Source of the DNA: Sporosarcina sp. ZBG7A
Lineage (GTDB): Bacteria > Bacillota > Bacilli > Bacillales_A > Planococcaceae
Assembly: GCF_000813425.1 (NCBI RefSeq)
Contig: NZ_JWIB01000021.1
Span: 29,344 to 93,343, forward strand
Length of the DNA: 64,000 bases
Reading direction: 5' to 3'
Shown: positions 45,111 through 55,361 of the stretch, one piece after another
Position numbering within the stretch: position 1 is the first letter of the stretch
Layout of the letters: the number at the start of each line of letters is the position of its first letter
Position numbers and translations under genes: made by a program
The notes under the pieces: model-generated
The model's database searches: none
What the model saw: the letters and a program-made list of their open reading frames with translations, nothing else
What the model was told of the DNA's origin: nothing

Positions 45111-45941
45111 TTATAACCAAAAATGGAATTGCGATAGTTTACTGCCCAAAAAGAAATTAATGATAATTAAAACAAAGGCAAAAATAGTTGCCCATGCAAA
45201 ATCGGTAGCTTTGACCTTCCCATTTCTATTGAAAAACAGCAATGCGCTGTAAACTATTATTAACAAGAAAGAACCGATGATCTTAATATCGAATAGCGTC
45301 CAATCTGACAGTGCTGTATACGCCCATTGGATGCCCAAAATTAAACTTACTAGAAGTAAAGGGATTCCAGTATAGATTGCCGCCTTCATGCCCGTCATTG
45401 CATGTTGTAACGAGGGCAACCGATTGAATTGCGAAGTAAACTTCTTCTTCTTCAACAGATTATAAACGAGCAAATACAGGATTGCGAATACAAATGCCAT
45501 CGTAAACGCTGCGTAAGAAAGAATCGCGAATGTAATATGGATGAACAACAGTTCCGAAACAAGAGATTCTCCCACCCCAGAATTGTCCACTTGTGTAGGC
45601 GCAAAAATATGAATGGTCATAAAGCAAAACGCAATGATATTCAATAAGAACCCAGCATAGCTGGAACGATATTTAAGTTGAATTCCAAGAGACAACATAA
45701 TGAGTATCCACGCAAAGAAATAGACCCCTTCATAAAGGGACAAGACGGGTATTTGCTTCGTCACGATAATCGCTTGTAACAAAAAACCAGTGTGCATAGC
45801 AAAAACAATCACAGTCAGCCAAAATGCGCTTCGTTGTGCTCGTGTATCTTTGTTTAAAAAGTCCACAAAATAAAAAATCAGGCTGACGGCGTACAGAATG
45901 AGCATAGCTTCCTGAAGCCGTGCCATCGTCAACTCAACCAT
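45111..45941 (-). CDS. hemX: HemX/CcsA-like membrane protein
   Basis: 276 residues with about eight membrane segments, of the cytochrome c assembly (CcsA/CcmC) superfamily. The reduced tryptophan region reads GIQWAYTALSDWTLFD. In Bacillus subtilis HemX lowers the level of HemA (glutamyl-tRNA reductase), and it is encoded between hemA and hemC as here. ATG at 45941 with GAGG seven bases upstream. Confidence 0.92.
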   Translation of the reverse strand: MVELTMARLQEAMLILYAVSLIFYFVDFLNKDTRAQRSAFWLTVIVFAMHTGFLLQAIIVTKQIPVLSLYEGVYFFAWILIMLSLGIQLKYRSSYAGFLLNIIAFCFMTIHIFAPTQVDNSGVGESLVSELLFIHITFAILSYAAFTMAFVFAILYLLVYNLLKKKKFTSQFNRLPSLQHAMTGMKAAIYTGIPLLLVSLILGIQWAYTALSDWTLFDIKIIGSFLLIIVYSALLFFNRNGKVKATDFAWATIFAFVLIIINFFLGSKLSQFHFWL

Positions 45942-46029
45942 AGGCTAACCTCTGCCTTTCTGTCAAAAAAGCCACTTCCGCATCGACCGTTAAGAAAAGC
46001 GGGATGGGAAATGACTTGTTGGAACGCAT

Positions 46030-47394
46030 TCAATATGTCAAATCAGGTTGCAAACCGGCCGTTTGGGAAGCTCCGGCTCCCTGTTCCGCTTTTTGCTGTT
46101 GTGCCTGAAGATTTTTTTCTCGTTCAACTTCTTCTTCAATACCGAAGATCGATTGAAACAGCTCTAGTTTTTCTGTCGATTTGGAATCCGTAGCAAATTC
46201 TTTTGCCTGTAAAATCGGTTCTTTTAACAATTGGTTAATAATCGATTTTGTATGTTTGCTCAACACTTTTTTCTCACGGTCTGTTAGGTCAGGCATTTTG
46301 TTTTCAATACTTGCCATCGTCTCCGCTTGAATAGTGAGTGCTTTTTTACGCAATGCAGTAATCACAGGAACTACACCAAGCGTTGCAACCCATTCTTTAA
46401 ACATTTCTACTTCGCTATGAATGATTAAACGAATTTCCTCAGCAGCCTCTTTACGTTGAGCTAAGTTCGCTTCAACAATGCCCTGCATATCGTCAATGTC
46501 ATATAAGAACATATTCGGTAAATCTCCAATACGTGGATCCATATCGCGTGGGACTGCGATGTCGACTAGGAAAAGTGGCCGACCTTTACGTAATCTTTCC
46601 ACAAACTGCATGAGTTCATAGTCGATGACATAATCTTTTGCCCCTGTACTACTTATTAAAATATCCACATCTAAAAGTGTGCATTGCAACTCTTTTAGTG
46701 ACTTCGCGTTTCCTTCGAATTGCGCTGCCAATTCTTCCGCTTTCGAAAACGTCCGATTAAGAACAGTGATTTTACCGACACCGCTACCTTGTAAATTTTT
46801 GATCGTCAATTCTCCCATTTCACCTGCACCTAAAATCGCGATGTGCTTGTGTTTCAAAGAACCGAATATCTTCTTACCTAATTCTACAGCAGCATACGAA
46901 ACAGAGACTGCATTTTCACCAATGGCTGTCTCAGCATGCGCACGTTTAGCGACAGTAATGGCTTGTTTAAACAACTCATTGAAAATCGTACCTGTTGTAC
47001 CGATTTCTTGAGCCTTCAAAAAGCTCGTTCTCACTTGACCTAGGATTTGGGTTTCACCTAAAACCATCGAGTCGATTCCTGAAGTGACAGACATAAGGTG
47101 TTCAATCGCCTCGTCCTCTTCTTTAATAATCAAGTGATTAGTAAACGATTCCAACGGAAGATCAAACCATTCCGCTAAAAAGTTTTTCACATAAAAACGC
47201 CCGGTATGGAGTTGGTCAACGACCGTGTAGATTTCAGTCCGATTACACGTCGAGAAGATAATATTTTCTAAAATACTTTTAGTTGATTGTAGAGTTTCCA
47301 TAGCGTGCGGTAAATCAGATTCGTTAAACGAAAGCTTTTCTCTGATTTCTACCGGCGCTGTCCTGTGATTGACCCCAATAACGAGTAATTTCAC
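46030..47394 (-). CDS. hemA: Glutamyl-tRNA reductase
   Basis: 454 residues from a GTG at 47394; a GTG three codons earlier lies too close to the AAAGGTG site. The chosen start gives [21 protein letters not shown], the family N-terminus. The catalytic cysteine is in [12 protein letters not shown] near 49, the NADPH region [15 protein letters not shown] near 187, and the C-terminal dimerisation helices follow. It reduces glutamyl-tRNA to glutamate-1-semialdehyde, committing glutamate to haem. First gene of the hem operon, behind a PerR-box-like site. The C-terminal ~25 residues are Gln/Ala rich. Confidence 0.97.
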   Translation of the reverse strand: MKLLVIGVNHRTAPVEIREKLSFNESDLPHAMETLQSTKSILENIIFSTCNRTEIYTVVDQLHTGRFYVKNFLAEWFDLPLESFTNHLIIKEEDEAIEHLMSVTSGIDSMVLGETQILGQVRTSFLKAQEIGTTGTIFNELFKQAITVAKRAHAETAIGENAVSVSYAAVELGKKIFGSLKHKHIAILGAGEMGELTIKNLQGSGVGKITVLNRTFSKAEELAAQFEGNAKSLKELQCTLLDVDILISSTGAKDYVIDYELMQFVERLRKGRPLFLVDIAVPRDMDPRIGDLPNMFLYDIDDMQGIVEANLAQRKEAAEEIRLIIHSEVEMFKEWVATLGVVPVITALRKKALTIQAETMASIENKMPDLTDREKKVLSKHTKSIINQLLKEPILQAKEFATDSKSTEKLELFQSIFGIEEEVEREKNLQAQQQKAEQGAGASQTAGLQPDLTY

Positions 47395-47508
47395 TAGGTG
47401 CACACACCTTTCGCGTCTATTTCCTGCTCATAAGTATAACATAACCTGTAAAGCGTGAAGCATTCATTTATGAACAACCTATGAACGAGAAGGCATTAGC
47501 GCCTCTCT

Positions 47509-47523
47509 TTATAATTATTATAA
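47509..47523 (-). promoter_or_regulatory. PerR box overlapping a hemA promoter
   Basis: TTATAATTATTATAA is a perfect match to the 7-1-7 PerR operator consensus. On the minus strand a TATAAT -10 box (47517-47522) is embedded in it, with a moderate TGGATT -35 box 17 bp upstream, so binding would block the hemA promoter. In Bacillus subtilis the hemAXCDBL operon is a known PerR target. Confidence 0.8.
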
Positions 47524-47597
47524 TGTAAATGCAAAGGATAATCCACTAGTGTGTTTTGCGTGCATCGCCACTCATGACAATTTTCCAAACGACACAA

Positions 47598-47634
47598 CAA
47601 GAAGCAGAGAAATAACTAGATCCTCTGCTTCTAC
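47598..47634 (-). terminator. Rho-independent terminator after engB
   Basis: Perfect 10-bp stem AGAAGCAGAG/CTCTGCTTCT (47600-47609 with 47623-47632) followed on the minus strand by TGTTGTG, a weak U-tract. It lies between engB and the hemA promoter. Confidence 0.7.
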
Positions 47635-47658
47635 TATACAGGTTACCTATATAATCTG

Positions 47659-48240
47659 TTACATTCTGCTTTCAATTTCAGCCCAAACTGCATCTACGCC
47701 AATTCCTTTTTCAGATGAAAAGACAAACAGCGGATCGTCACCGAGCATATTCAATGTCTCTCGTACGATTTTTTTATGTTTGTCCCATTTTCCTTTAGGA
47801 ATCTTGTCCGCTTTCGTCGCAATAACGATTGCGGGGATATTGTAATGGACAAAGAAATTGTACATGTTAATATCGTCTGCAGACGGTGCATGGCGAATGT
47901 CGACGATTTGAATCGCAGCAACTAAAGGTTCGCGGCCTGTTAAATATTGCTCGATCATTCCGCCCCATTTTTCTTTTTCTGTTTTTGAGACCCGTGCGTA
48001 TCCATATCCAGGAACGTCAACAAAGAACAGCTGCTCTTCAATTTTATAAAAATTCAACGTTTGCGTTTTCCCAGGTTTTGAAGATGTTCTTGCAATATTT
48101 TTGCGTCCTAACATCTTATTGATAAATGATGACTTTCCAACATTTGAACGTCCTGCAAGGGCAAATTCAGGAAAGCCGTCATCCGGATATTGTTCCGGTC
48201 TTACAGCACTCATTACCATTTCAACGTTATGCACTTTCAT
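47659..48240 (-). CDS. engB: Ribosome biogenesis GTPase EngB (YsxC/YihA)
   Basis: 193 residues. TrmE-Era-EngA-like GTPase with G1 [13 protein letters not shown] near 28-40, G3 [11 protein letters not shown] near 75 and G4 [10 protein letters not shown] near 144. Essential for 50S assembly in Bacillus. It begins two bases after the lon stop, the usual lonA-ysxC coupling, and is followed by hemA. Confidence 0.97.
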   Translation of the reverse strand: MKVHNVEMVMSAVRPEQYPDDGFPEFALAGRSNVGKSSFINKMLGRKNIARTSSKPGKTQTLNFYKIEEQLFFVDVPGYGYARVSKTEKEKWGGMIEQYLTGREPLVAAIQIVDIRHAPSADDINMYNFFVHYNIPAIVIATKADKIPKGKWDKHKKIVRETLNMLGDDPLFVFSSEKGIGVDAVWAEIESRM

Positions 48241-48242
48241 AA

Positions 48243-50555
48243 TTACTGTTCCTCCAATGCGATCGCCAATACTTCTTCGGCGTCGTCAACCAATTTAAAT
48301 GATAACTCTTGACGAATCTCTTCAGGGACGTCTTCGATATCACGTTCGTTTTCCTTCGGTAAAATAATAACACGTAATCCAGCCCGGTGTGCACTCAATG
48401 TCTTTTCTTTCAGACCACCAATCGGCAACACCCGACCTCTAAGTGTAATTTCGCCAGTCATTCCCACTTCGCGATGGATAGGACGGTTAGTCAAAGCAGA
48501 AACTAACGCTGTGGCAATCGTTACACCAGCTGAAGGACCATCTTTCGGAACAGCCCCCTGCGGCACGTGAATATGAATATCCTTCGTTTCGTAAAACGAG
48601 GAATCGATACCCAGACTTTCTGCTCTTGAACGGACATAAGAAAGCGCTGTTTGTGCGGATTCCTTCATGACATCGCCAAGTTTTCCAGTTAAAATTAGCT
48701 TACCCTTACCTGGTGAGAGAGATACTTCAATTTGCAAGGTATCCCCACCAACAGCAGTGTACGCAAGACCCGTTGCAACCCCAATTTGGTTCGTTGTTTC
48801 CGCTTGTCCGTGGCTAAATTTCTTTTTCCCTAGGAAGTTCTCAAGCGTTTTCGAACTAATCGTCACGCTCTTCTTTTTTCCACTAGCAATTAAACGAGCA
48901 GACTTCCGACAAACGCGTGCAAGTTCACGCTCCAGAGAACGTACTCCTGCCTCTCTCGTGTAATAACGAACGATATCCAAGATAGCCGGTTGTTGGAATT
49001 TCACTTGTTGCTTAGTCAGCCCGTGTTCTTTCAGTTGTTTCGGAATCAGATGATTGGATGCAATCGCTTGTTTTTCAAGCTCCGTATAGCCAGCAATCGA
49101 AATAATCTCCATACGATCTCGCAACGGACCTGGAATTGCACTCAAATCATTTGCAGTTGCGATGAACAACACATTGGAAAGATCATACGGCTCTTCTATG
49201 TAGTGATCACTAAACGTGCTATTTTGCTCAGGATCTAAAACTTCCAACATTGCAGAAGAAGGGTCGCCTCTAAAATCATTAGACATTTTATCGATTTCAT
49301 CCAGTAAAAAAACCGGATTAACAGTGCCAGCTTTTTTCATTCCTTGAATGATGCGACCGGGCATTGCACCTACGTACGTTCTCCTGTGACCTCGAATTTC
49401 GGATTCATCGCGAACTCCACCCAGCGAAATGCGAACGAACTTTCGGTCCAATGATTCAGCTATCGATTTTGCAAGAGAGGTCTTCCCGACTCCTGGAGGA
49501 CCTTCGATACAAAGAATCGGACCGCGAAGTGACCGAGTCAACTGACGCACAGATAAGAACTCAAGAATTCGTTCTTTAACCGAATCCAATCCTTCGTGAT
49601 CTCGCTCTAATATCTTCTCAGAGCGGTCTAGGTCCAATTGATCTTTTGATGCATCCTGCCATGGTAGTGAAACGAGCCAATCAATGTAGGAACGAATTAT
49701 ACCACTTTCAGCTGCTGCAGAAGGAATCTTTTCATAACGATCCAATTCTCGCTCTGCGGTGTGCATCACGTCTTCAGGCATTCCGGATTCGGTAATGCGT
49801 TCACGCAACGCTTCCACTTCGAGTCCTTTCCCGTCCTTATCCCCAAGCTCGGTTTGAATAGCTTTCATCTGTTCACGTAAGTAGAATTCTTTTTGAGTAC
49901 GTTCCATCGCCTCACGGACGCGCTCGATGATTTTCTGTTCGAGGCCCATAACTTCTTGCTCGTTATATAGACGGCTAATGAGCCATTCAAGACGATTATT
50001 AATGTTACGCATTTCTAATATTTCTTGTTTTACTTTGATTTTTAGGGGCAGATGTGAAGCGATGGTATCTGCGAGGCGACCAGGTTCAATAATTTCAGCA
50101 ACGGAATGGTAGGCATCTTCTGTTATCCGTTTCGAAATTTTCGTATATTTCTCAAAGTAGGTAAGCAAGGTTCGCATAAGCGCTTCAGACTCTGCATCCA
50201 CTTCCGTTAAATCCGGGAACCCATTCACTGTAACGACGGGATATAAATCCGCTTCTTCATAATCTGTCCATTCTGCGCGTTCAATACCTTCAATTAATAC
50301 TCGATAGGTACCATTTGGTAATTGCGTCATCGATTTCACGAGAGCTAGCGTACCTAGATGATACAAATCCTCTGGTTGCGGATCTTCATCTTTTATATCG
50401 GTTTGAGTAGCCAGGAAAATTAAATTGTTATTTGCAATCGCATGTTCGATTGCGAAAACGGAACGTTCTCTACCTACATCAATATGTAATGTCATCGTCG
50501 GATAAATCAAAATGCCTCTAAGCGGAAGAAGCGGTATATTATGTCGTAACACCAT
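48243..50555 (-). CDS. lon: ATP-dependent protease Lon (LonA)
   Basis: 770 residues. The N-terminal substrate-binding domain (about 1-200), an AAA+ module with [13 protein letters not shown] near 350 and DEIDKM, and a C-terminal protease domain carrying the Ser of the Ser-Lys dyad in [17 protein letters not shown] (near 675) are all intact. Degrades misfolded and regulatory proteins. The ATG at 50555 follows GGAGGTG. In Bacillus subtilis lonB lies between clpX and lonA; here there is only a 125-bp gap. Confidence 0.98.
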   Translation of the reverse strand: MVLRHNIPLLPLRGILIYPTMTLHIDVGRERSVFAIEHAIANNNLIFLATQTDIKDEDPQPEDLYHLGTLALVKSMTQLPNGTYRVLIEGIERAEWTDYEEADLYPVVTVNGFPDLTEVDAESEALMRTLLTYFEKYTKISKRITEDAYHSVAEIIEPGRLADTIASHLPLKIKVKQEILEMRNINNRLEWLISRLYNEQEVMGLEQKIIERVREAMERTQKEFYLREQMKAIQTELGDKDGKGLEVEALRERITESGMPEDVMHTAERELDRYEKIPSAAAESGIIRSYIDWLVSLPWQDASKDQLDLDRSEKILERDHEGLDSVKERILEFLSVRQLTRSLRGPILCIEGPPGVGKTSLAKSIAESLDRKFVRISLGGVRDESEIRGHRRTYVGAMPGRIIQGMKKAGTVNPVFLLDEIDKMSNDFRGDPSSAMLEVLDPEQNSTFSDHYIEEPYDLSNVLFIATANDLSAIPGPLRDRMEIISIAGYTELEKQAIASNHLIPKQLKEHGLTKQQVKFQQPAILDIVRYYTREAGVRSLERELARVCRKSARLIASGKKKSVTISSKTLENFLGKKKFSHGQAETTNQIGVATGLAYTAVGGDTLQIEVSLSPGKGKLILTGKLGDVMKESAQTALSYVRSRAESLGIDSSFYETKDIHIHVPQGAVPKDGPSAGVTIATALVSALTNRPIHREVGMTGEITLRGRVLPIGGLKEKTLSAHRAGLRVIILPKENERDIEDVPEEIRQELSFKLVDDAEEVLAIALEEQ

Positions 50556-50621
50556 CGAACAAACACCTCCATCATCATTTTAACCCATTAACTATGTATT
50601 GAATACAATTAGAAAAATGAG

Positions 50622-50672
50622 GGAAAAAGCTGACTCATTCAGCACAAATGCGCTTTCTCAAAGTCAGCTTTC
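50622..50672 (-). terminator. Rho-independent terminator after clpX
   Basis: Stem AAAGCTGACT/AGTCAGCTTT (50626-50635 with 50662-50671) enclosing a smaller AGC/GCT hairpin, followed on the minus strand by TTCCCTC. The U-tract is short. Confidence 0.7.
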
Positions 50673-50680
50673 TCCTTCAA

Positions 50681-51946
50681 TTATGCAGTATGTTTTTCTG
50701 AATCAAGTTTGATTTCTGTACCATCTTCAAGATAAAGAATTGGGGACCCTTCACCCAAGACCGAATCTTTTGTAATGACACATTTTTTAACTTCTTCTAA
50801 CGAAGGAAGTTCATACATCACATCAAGCATGATATTTTCAATAATCGAACGCAAACCACGAGCACCAGTCTTTCGCTCAATGGACTCTTTTGCAATTTCG
50901 ATAAGGGCTTCGTCCTCAAATTGCAATTCAACATCGTCTAGACCAAGCATCTTCTGATATTGTTTAACAATTGCATTTTTCGGAAGTGTCAAAATCTGAT
51001 AAAGCGTATCTTCACTTAGCTGTTCCAATGTCGCAATGACAGGTAAGCGGCCAATAAATTCAGGAATTAGACCGAATTGCTGAAGGTCTTCTGGAATCAT
51101 TCTTGATAGTAAAGAACGATCCTCTTCTGCAGCGTTCGGGTCTGATCCAAAACCAATTACTTTTTGACCGACACGACGTTTGATAATCTCGTCAATCCCA
51201 TCGAATGCTCCACCGACAATGAATAAAATATTCGTTGTATCGATTTGAATGAATTCTTGATGAGGATGTTTACGTCCACCTTGTGGAGGTACACTTGCTA
51301 CCGTACCTTCAAGAATTTTAAGAAGGGCTTGTTGGACGCCTTCCCCTGAGACATCACGTGTAATCGAAGCGTTTTCTGATTTACGTGCCACTTTATCGAT
51401 TTCATCGATGTAAATAATCCCTTTTTCAGCACGTTCCACATCAAAGTCTGCGGCTTGAATAAGCTTAAGAAGGATATTTTCAACATCTTCCCCGACATAA
51501 CCTGCCTCGGTTAAAGAAGTCGCATCTGCAATCGCAAATGGAACGTCCAAAATACGTGCAAGCGTTTGCGCGAGAAGTGTTTTACCACTACCAGTTGGTC
51601 CAATGAGGACGATGTTCGATTTTGCGAGTTCTACGTCATCCACTTTACTTCCTGTGTTTACACGCTTGTAATGGTTATAGACCGCTACTGAAAGTGATTT
51701 CTTTGCACGATCCTGTCCAATAATATAGTCGTCTAGAATGGATTGGATTTCTTTTGGTTTTGGAACCTCTTTGAATTCGAAACCTTCTTCGAGTCCAACT
51801 TCTTCTTCAACGATTTCCGCGCAAAGTTCAACACATTCATCACATATATAAACCCCTTGTCCTGCAACAAGTTTGCGGACTTGGTCCTGCGTCTTGCCAC
51901 AGAACGAACAGCTCAAATTGTCTTTTTCGTCGTTAAATTTGAACAA
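50681..51946 (-). CDS. clpX: ATP-dependent Clp protease ATP-binding subunit ClpX
   Basis: 421 residues from a TTG at 51946; the GTG at 51955 lies right against the AGGGGTGA site, whereas the TTG is at good spacing and gives [18 protein letters not shown], the family start. The zinc-binding domain (CSFC near 12-15, CDEC near 34-37), AAA+ Walker [13 protein letters not shown] near 117, Walker B YIDEIDKV, and the ClpP-binding VIGFGSD loop (near 265) are present. It unfolds substrates for ClpP. Own promoter upstream. Confidence 0.97.
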   Translation of the reverse strand: MFKFNDEKDNLSCSFCGKTQDQVRKLVAGQGVYICDECVELCAEIVEEEVGLEEGFEFKEVPKPKEIQSILDDYIIGQDRAKKSLSVAVYNHYKRVNTGSKVDDVELAKSNIVLIGPTGSGKTLLAQTLARILDVPFAIADATSLTEAGYVGEDVENILLKLIQAADFDVERAEKGIIYIDEIDKVARKSENASITRDVSGEGVQQALLKILEGTVASVPPQGGRKHPHQEFIQIDTTNILFIVGGAFDGIDEIIKRRVGQKVIGFGSDPNAAEEDRSLLSRMIPEDLQQFGLIPEFIGRLPVIATLEQLSEDTLYQILTLPKNAIVKQYQKMLGLDDVELQFEDEALIEIAKESIERKTGARGLRSIIENIMLDVMYELPSLEEVKKCVITKDSVLGEGSPILYLEDGTEIKLDSEKHTA

Positions 51947-51969
51947 ATTGCTCACCCCTATTCAGTGAA

Positions 51970-51998
51970 ATCTTACAAGATTCCAACTGGTTTATCAA
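51970..51998 (-). promoter_or_regulatory. Sigma-A promoter of clpX
   Basis: Minus-strand TTGATA (51993-51998), 17 bp, TAAGAT (51970-51975), about 24 bp upstream of the clpX start codon. Confidence 0.65.
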
Positions 51999-52074
51999 CT
52001 ATTTCGTTCTTTTGATGTATGTACACGGGTTTTACCCGCGCTTAGTGCTTAGACAAGTGTGAGTAAACAACGGT

Positions 52075-52206
52075 GTTGTTCTCCACTTCAGACGGACTCG
52101 GGCCAACAGGATGTAGGTCATACAACCGTTGCGGCAGGACGCCGCGAACTTAGGTTGTTTCCATGAAAAAATCCCTCCGGAGTCGCCACCTTGCGCTTCT
52201 ATCATT
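52075..52206 (-). repeat. Short interspersed palindromic element (copy 2) between clpX and tig
   Basis: Read on the minus strand it begins with AATGAT, then GAAGCGCAAGGTGGCGACTCC, and ends GTCTGAAGTGGAGAACAAC. Both ends align with copy 1 at 39742-39865 (AAGGTGG-GACTCC at one end, CTGAAGTGGA at the other), while the interiors differ. It contains local hairpins (GCGGC/GCCGC, AACAAC/GTTGTT). An 83-codon frame across it is not a gene. This block fills most of the 375-bp clpX-tig gap. Confidence 0.65.
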
Positions 52207-52275
52207 AGCATATCCTTAGTTATAGAATTTAACACTAATCTATAATTAGACAACCTTACACTATCCTCAATATAC

Positions 52276-52305
52276 AAAAACAAGGCACGGGGTTCCGTGC
52301 CTTGC
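52276..52305 (-). terminator. Rho-independent terminator of tig
   Basis: Perfect 10-bp stem CAAGGCACGG/CCGTGCCTTG (52281-52290 with 52295-52304), loop GGTT, followed on the minus strand by TTTTTG. Confidence 0.92.
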
Positions 52306-52321
52306 CCAGAGCGGCTTTGGA

Positions 52322-53620
52322 TTATTCTGCAGCTGCTTCTGTAATTTTTGCGTTATCAACTAAAAGTTGAACTGTTTTGTTGAAACGAAGGTCGTTTTCG
52401 AGCATTTCAGTACCGCCAAGAGCAGTTTTGATTTGTTCGATGTCCATGTTGAATTGTCCAGACATTTTGTTGAGTTCTTCGTTGATTTCTTCTTCAGTAA
52501 CTTCGATGTTCTCTTCTTTACCGATTGCTTCAAGAGTAAGTGATACACGTACACGGCTTACAGCGTCGTCGTGCATTTGCTTACGAAGTGATGCTTCGTC
52601 TTGTCCAGAGAACTGGTAGTACAAGTCAAGGTTCATACCTTGCATTGAAAGACGTTGTCCGAACTCATCTACCATACGGTTAGTTTCGGATTCAACCATT
52701 TCTTCAGGTACTTCGAATTCAGCGTTACGAGCAGCTGCTTCTACGAGGTCGTCGCGAAGTGCTGTTTCAGATGCTGAGCTCTTTTCAGTTTCTAGGTTTT
52801 CTTTCATTTTCTTGCGAAGCTCGTCCACAGTTTCAACGTCTTCGTCCATTTCTTTAGCAAGTTCGTCATTCAACTCAGGAACTTCTTTTGCTTTCACTTC
52901 GTTGATTTTCACTTTAAATACTGCTGGCTTACCTGCAAGTTCAGCTGCATGGTATTCTTCAGGGAAAGTCAATTCAACGTCTTTTTCGTCGCCAGTTTTC
53001 AAGCCGATTAGTTGCTCTTCAAAACCTGGGATGAATGAACCTGATCCAATTGCAAGGTCATAGTTCTCAGCTTTTCCGCCTTCGAATGCTTCTCCTTCAG
53101 AGTAGCCGTCGAAGTTGATGTTTGCTGTGTCGCCTTCTTCGATTGCGCCGCTTTCTTTAACGACCATCTCAGCCATTGACTCACGACGTGTTTGAAGTTC
53201 CATGTCGATTTCTTCATCTTTAACTTTTGTCTCTTGGCGTGTTGCTTCAAGGCCTTTATACTCGCCTAATTTCACTTCTGGCTTAAGTGGAACGATTGCT
53301 GTGAATACAACTGCCTCGCCCTTTTCAAGCTTTTCGATGTCGATTTCTGGTGATGCAATCGGCTCAAGACCTTCTGCACGTACAGCTGCATCGTATGCTA
53401 CTGGAAGAACGATATCAATCGCATCGTTGTAAAGTGCTTCTTCCCCGTACATTTGGTTGAACATCTTGCGTGGCATTTTCCCTTTACGGAATCCAGGTGC
53501 GTTTACTTGCGTAACAACCTTTTTGAATGCTTTGTCCATTCCTGCTTTGAAGTCCTCTGCTGAAACTTCAAACGTTAACTTTCCTTTGTTACCTTCTTGC
53601 TTTTCCCATTTAACTGACAT
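52322..53620 (-). CDS. tig: Trigger factor (ribosome-associated chaperone, peptidyl-prolyl isomerase)
   Basis: 432 residues from the ATG at 53620 (GGAGGT eight bases upstream). The N-terminal ribosome-binding domain has the signature [14 protein letters not shown] (near 43-56). The FKBP-type PPIase domain spans about 155-245 ([20 protein letters not shown]), and a long helical C-terminal substrate cradle follows. It catches nascent chains at the ribosome exit. Encoded next to clpX, as in Bacillus, with its own promoter. Confidence 0.97.
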   Translation of the reverse strand: MSVKWEKQEGNKGKLTFEVSAEDFKAGMDKAFKKVVTQVNAPGFRKGKMPRKMFNQMYGEEALYNDAIDIVLPVAYDAAVRAEGLEPIASPEIDIEKLEKGEAVVFTAIVPLKPEVKLGEYKGLEATRQETKVKDEEIDMELQTRRESMAEMVVKESGAIEEGDTANINFDGYSEGEAFEGGKAENYDLAIGSGSFIPGFEEQLIGLKTGDEKDVELTFPEEYHAAELAGKPAVFKVKINEVKAKEVPELNDELAKEMDEDVETVDELRKKMKENLETEKSSASETALRDDLVEAAARNAEFEVPEEMVESETNRMVDEFGQRLSMQGMNLDLYYQFSGQDEASLRKQMHDDAVSRVRVSLTLEAIGKEENIEVTEEEINEELNKMSGQFNMDIEQIKTALGGTEMLENDLRFNKTVQLLVDNAKITEAAAE

Positions 53621-53689
53621 TTCTACATACCTCCGAATCATAGTGACGAATATATTTTGTACCGTTTATACGCCATTGACAACCATCTC

Positions 53690-53717
53690 AGTATATCATA
53701 GTCTCTTTATCTTTCAA
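53690..53717 (-). promoter_or_regulatory. Sigma-A promoter of tig
   Basis: Minus-strand TTGAAA (53712-53717), 16 bp, TATACT (53690-53695) preceded by TGA, an extended -10. Strong match in the gap between the TPR gene and tig. Confidence 0.75.
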
Positions 53718-53723
53718 GAAATT

Positions 53724-54701
53724 TCATTCAACAGCTTCACTGGAGTCTTGATCGACCTCAAAGATCAGCTTATGCAAAGCAGTTTGAGGAAGGGGAGCTC
53801 CTTCAAATAGAAACGTAGAATAGTTTTCATATGCTACTGCCACCACTTCTGCAGGGGCACCCCAGTTGAGAGGATAACTAATTAGAGCGAATTTCCTCAC
53901 CGCTTCTTCAATTAGCGATAGTCTAGAAGGATCTTTATCCAAAGCTTGTCGGAGAAGTGTAACGATTTTTTTTGTTACCTCATCTTCTCCAGGTAGTGGC
54001 AGCTGAGCCGGAATCACGCTTATTCCACGCCCGAACTTCCTGATAACAAGTGGTGTTTCACAGCCCGAATTCCGTAGCAATACTAATGCTACAGTCCTCA
54101 ACACAGGTGGAAGGGAATCGTGCCCCGCTATTTGACAGAGCAAAGTCTGAGATTCCTTTGCCTGGTTACTTTCAAGATGCGCGAGCAATTCTTGTTGATG
54201 AAAACGGTCCAACTGTAAAAACGACTCAAACGATACCATTTCTTTCGGTTGCGCTATAAAATCGTCCGCGAACCTATTGGATAACCTTCCATTCAGTTCA
54301 CGGAGATAAAGGAACTTCTGTTTTAATTCGCTTGGAACGACACCTTCATCAAGAAGCGCTCCAATGGTATCTTCCACTTCCTCATAATCTTGAAGTTGCA
54401 TACAAATTGCAAGATACAGCTCCATTGCTTCAAAGTATTCGTTCATGTCGCTTTGCAACCATTGGGCTGCGTATGGCTTTGCTTGCTCAAATTCTTTTGT
54501 TTCATAGAGCGCTACAGCAAGAATACCTGGAACATCTGGCAAGTCGGGCGCTATCTCAAGAAGTTGCTCAGATAAACGAATAGCTTCTTCAAAGTCTTCT
54601 GCTTGCATAGCATCTTCGGCTTGGTCAAGCAATCGCTCGACCGTCCCAGGAAAGACAATCATGTTGCCTTTTTTATGCAGTCTTTCACGCTTGCGTTTCA
54701 C
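53724..54701 (-). CDS. TPR-repeat protein (YsoA-like)
   Basis: 325 residues from a GTG at 54701, which has AGGTGA five bases upstream; a GTG at 54710 is the alternative. Residues about 20-130 contain tetratricopeptide-like helix pairs (LLDQAEDAMQAEDFEEAIRL, LAVALYETKEFEQAKPYA, LYLAICMQLQDYEEVEDTI). The C-terminal 170 residues are helical without recognised motifs. In Bacillus subtilis a TPR protein of this size, YsoA, lies upstream of tig, so this is its likely counterpart. Function unknown; protein-protein interaction expected. Confidence 0.8.
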   Translation of the reverse strand: MKRKRERLHKKGNMIVFPGTVERLLDQAEDAMQAEDFEEAIRLSEQLLEIAPDLPDVPGILAVALYETKEFEQAKPYAAQWLQSDMNEYFEAMELYLAICMQLQDYEEVEDTIGALLDEGVVPSELKQKFLYLRELNGRLSNRFADDFIAQPKEMVSFESFLQLDRFHQQELLAHLESNQAKESQTLLCQIAGHDSLPPVLRTVALVLLRNSGCETPLVIRKFGRGISVIPAQLPLPGEDEVTKKIVTLLRQALDKDPSRLSLIEEAVRKFALISYPLNWGAPAEVVAVAYENYSTFLFEGAPLPQTALHKLIFEVDQDSSEAVE

Positions 54702-54775
54702 GTCCGTCACCTGCTTTCACTGATACTATAGCACAGCATTTCACCTGTACGCATTCCAGACGGGCGATAGCGTGT

Positions 54776-55312
54776 TCATTCTTTTTTCGGGATGAGTATT
54801 TTTTCCACCTCTACTCCTTCGTAACCGAGCCGATTTTCAATCGGCGCAAGAAACTTCATAAACAATCGATTCATAGTGAGTGTTAACTTTACGTCATCCT
54901 CAAACTGGAAGTCGAACTCTGATTTCCCATCAGCTGAGGGTACTGACCTAAAAACCGCTTCATCCACTTCATCCCAAGAATAAGAATGCGTCTTAAAAGA
55001 TAGTAGCGGCCGATATGTAATACCGTCGTCTGATAACATCGTATAATTCAGTGAAGCTATGTAAAAACTAGCGCCCGCTAAAATAGTTAAACATAGACTT
55101 ATAAGTACGGATTTTTTACTCATATACATAAAATAAAGAACAAATAATGCTGCTATCAAAAAGACGAAAGCTACCGTATATACGAAATAGACACCCCCAG
55201 TTACAAATACAAACCAACTTCCAGATTTGAAGTATATGGAGTTCGCCAAAAAATTAGGTAGCAAAAAAATAAAGAATGGCGCAATTAGAAATAACGCAAT
55301 TCCAATGACCAT
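54776..55312 (-). CDS. Membrane protein with C-terminal PH-like domain, function unknown
   Basis: 178 residues. Three to four hydrophobic segments in the first ~100 residues (about 2-24, 34-62, 70-90) are followed by a soluble part, SDDGITYRPLLSFKTHSYSWDEV to VKLTLTMNRLF, whose strand pattern resembles bacterial PH-like domains (YdbT/DUF304 type). The ATG at 55312 lacks a clear ribosome-binding site, so the start is uncertain. It lies at the point where the Bacillus gene order ends. Not recognised beyond this. Confidence 0.6.
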   Translation of the reverse strand: MVIGIALFLIAPFFIFLLPNFLANSIYFKSGSWFVFVTGGVYFVYTVAFVFLIAALFVLYFMYMSKKSVLISLCLTILAGASFYIASLNYTMLSDDGITYRPLLSFKTHSYSWDEVDEAVFRSVPSADGKSEFDFQFEDDVKLTLTMNRLFMKFLAPIENRLGYEGVEVEKILIPKKE

Positions 55313-55361
55313 CGGGACATGTCTACGTTCTGTATGAATGATTATTCACATCCTTGTAAAA

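Noticed and set aside
52032..52283. 83-codon frame between clpX and tig
   Set aside because: It runs through the interspersed palindromic element; its peptide has no domain and the frame is not supported by a ribosome-binding site.
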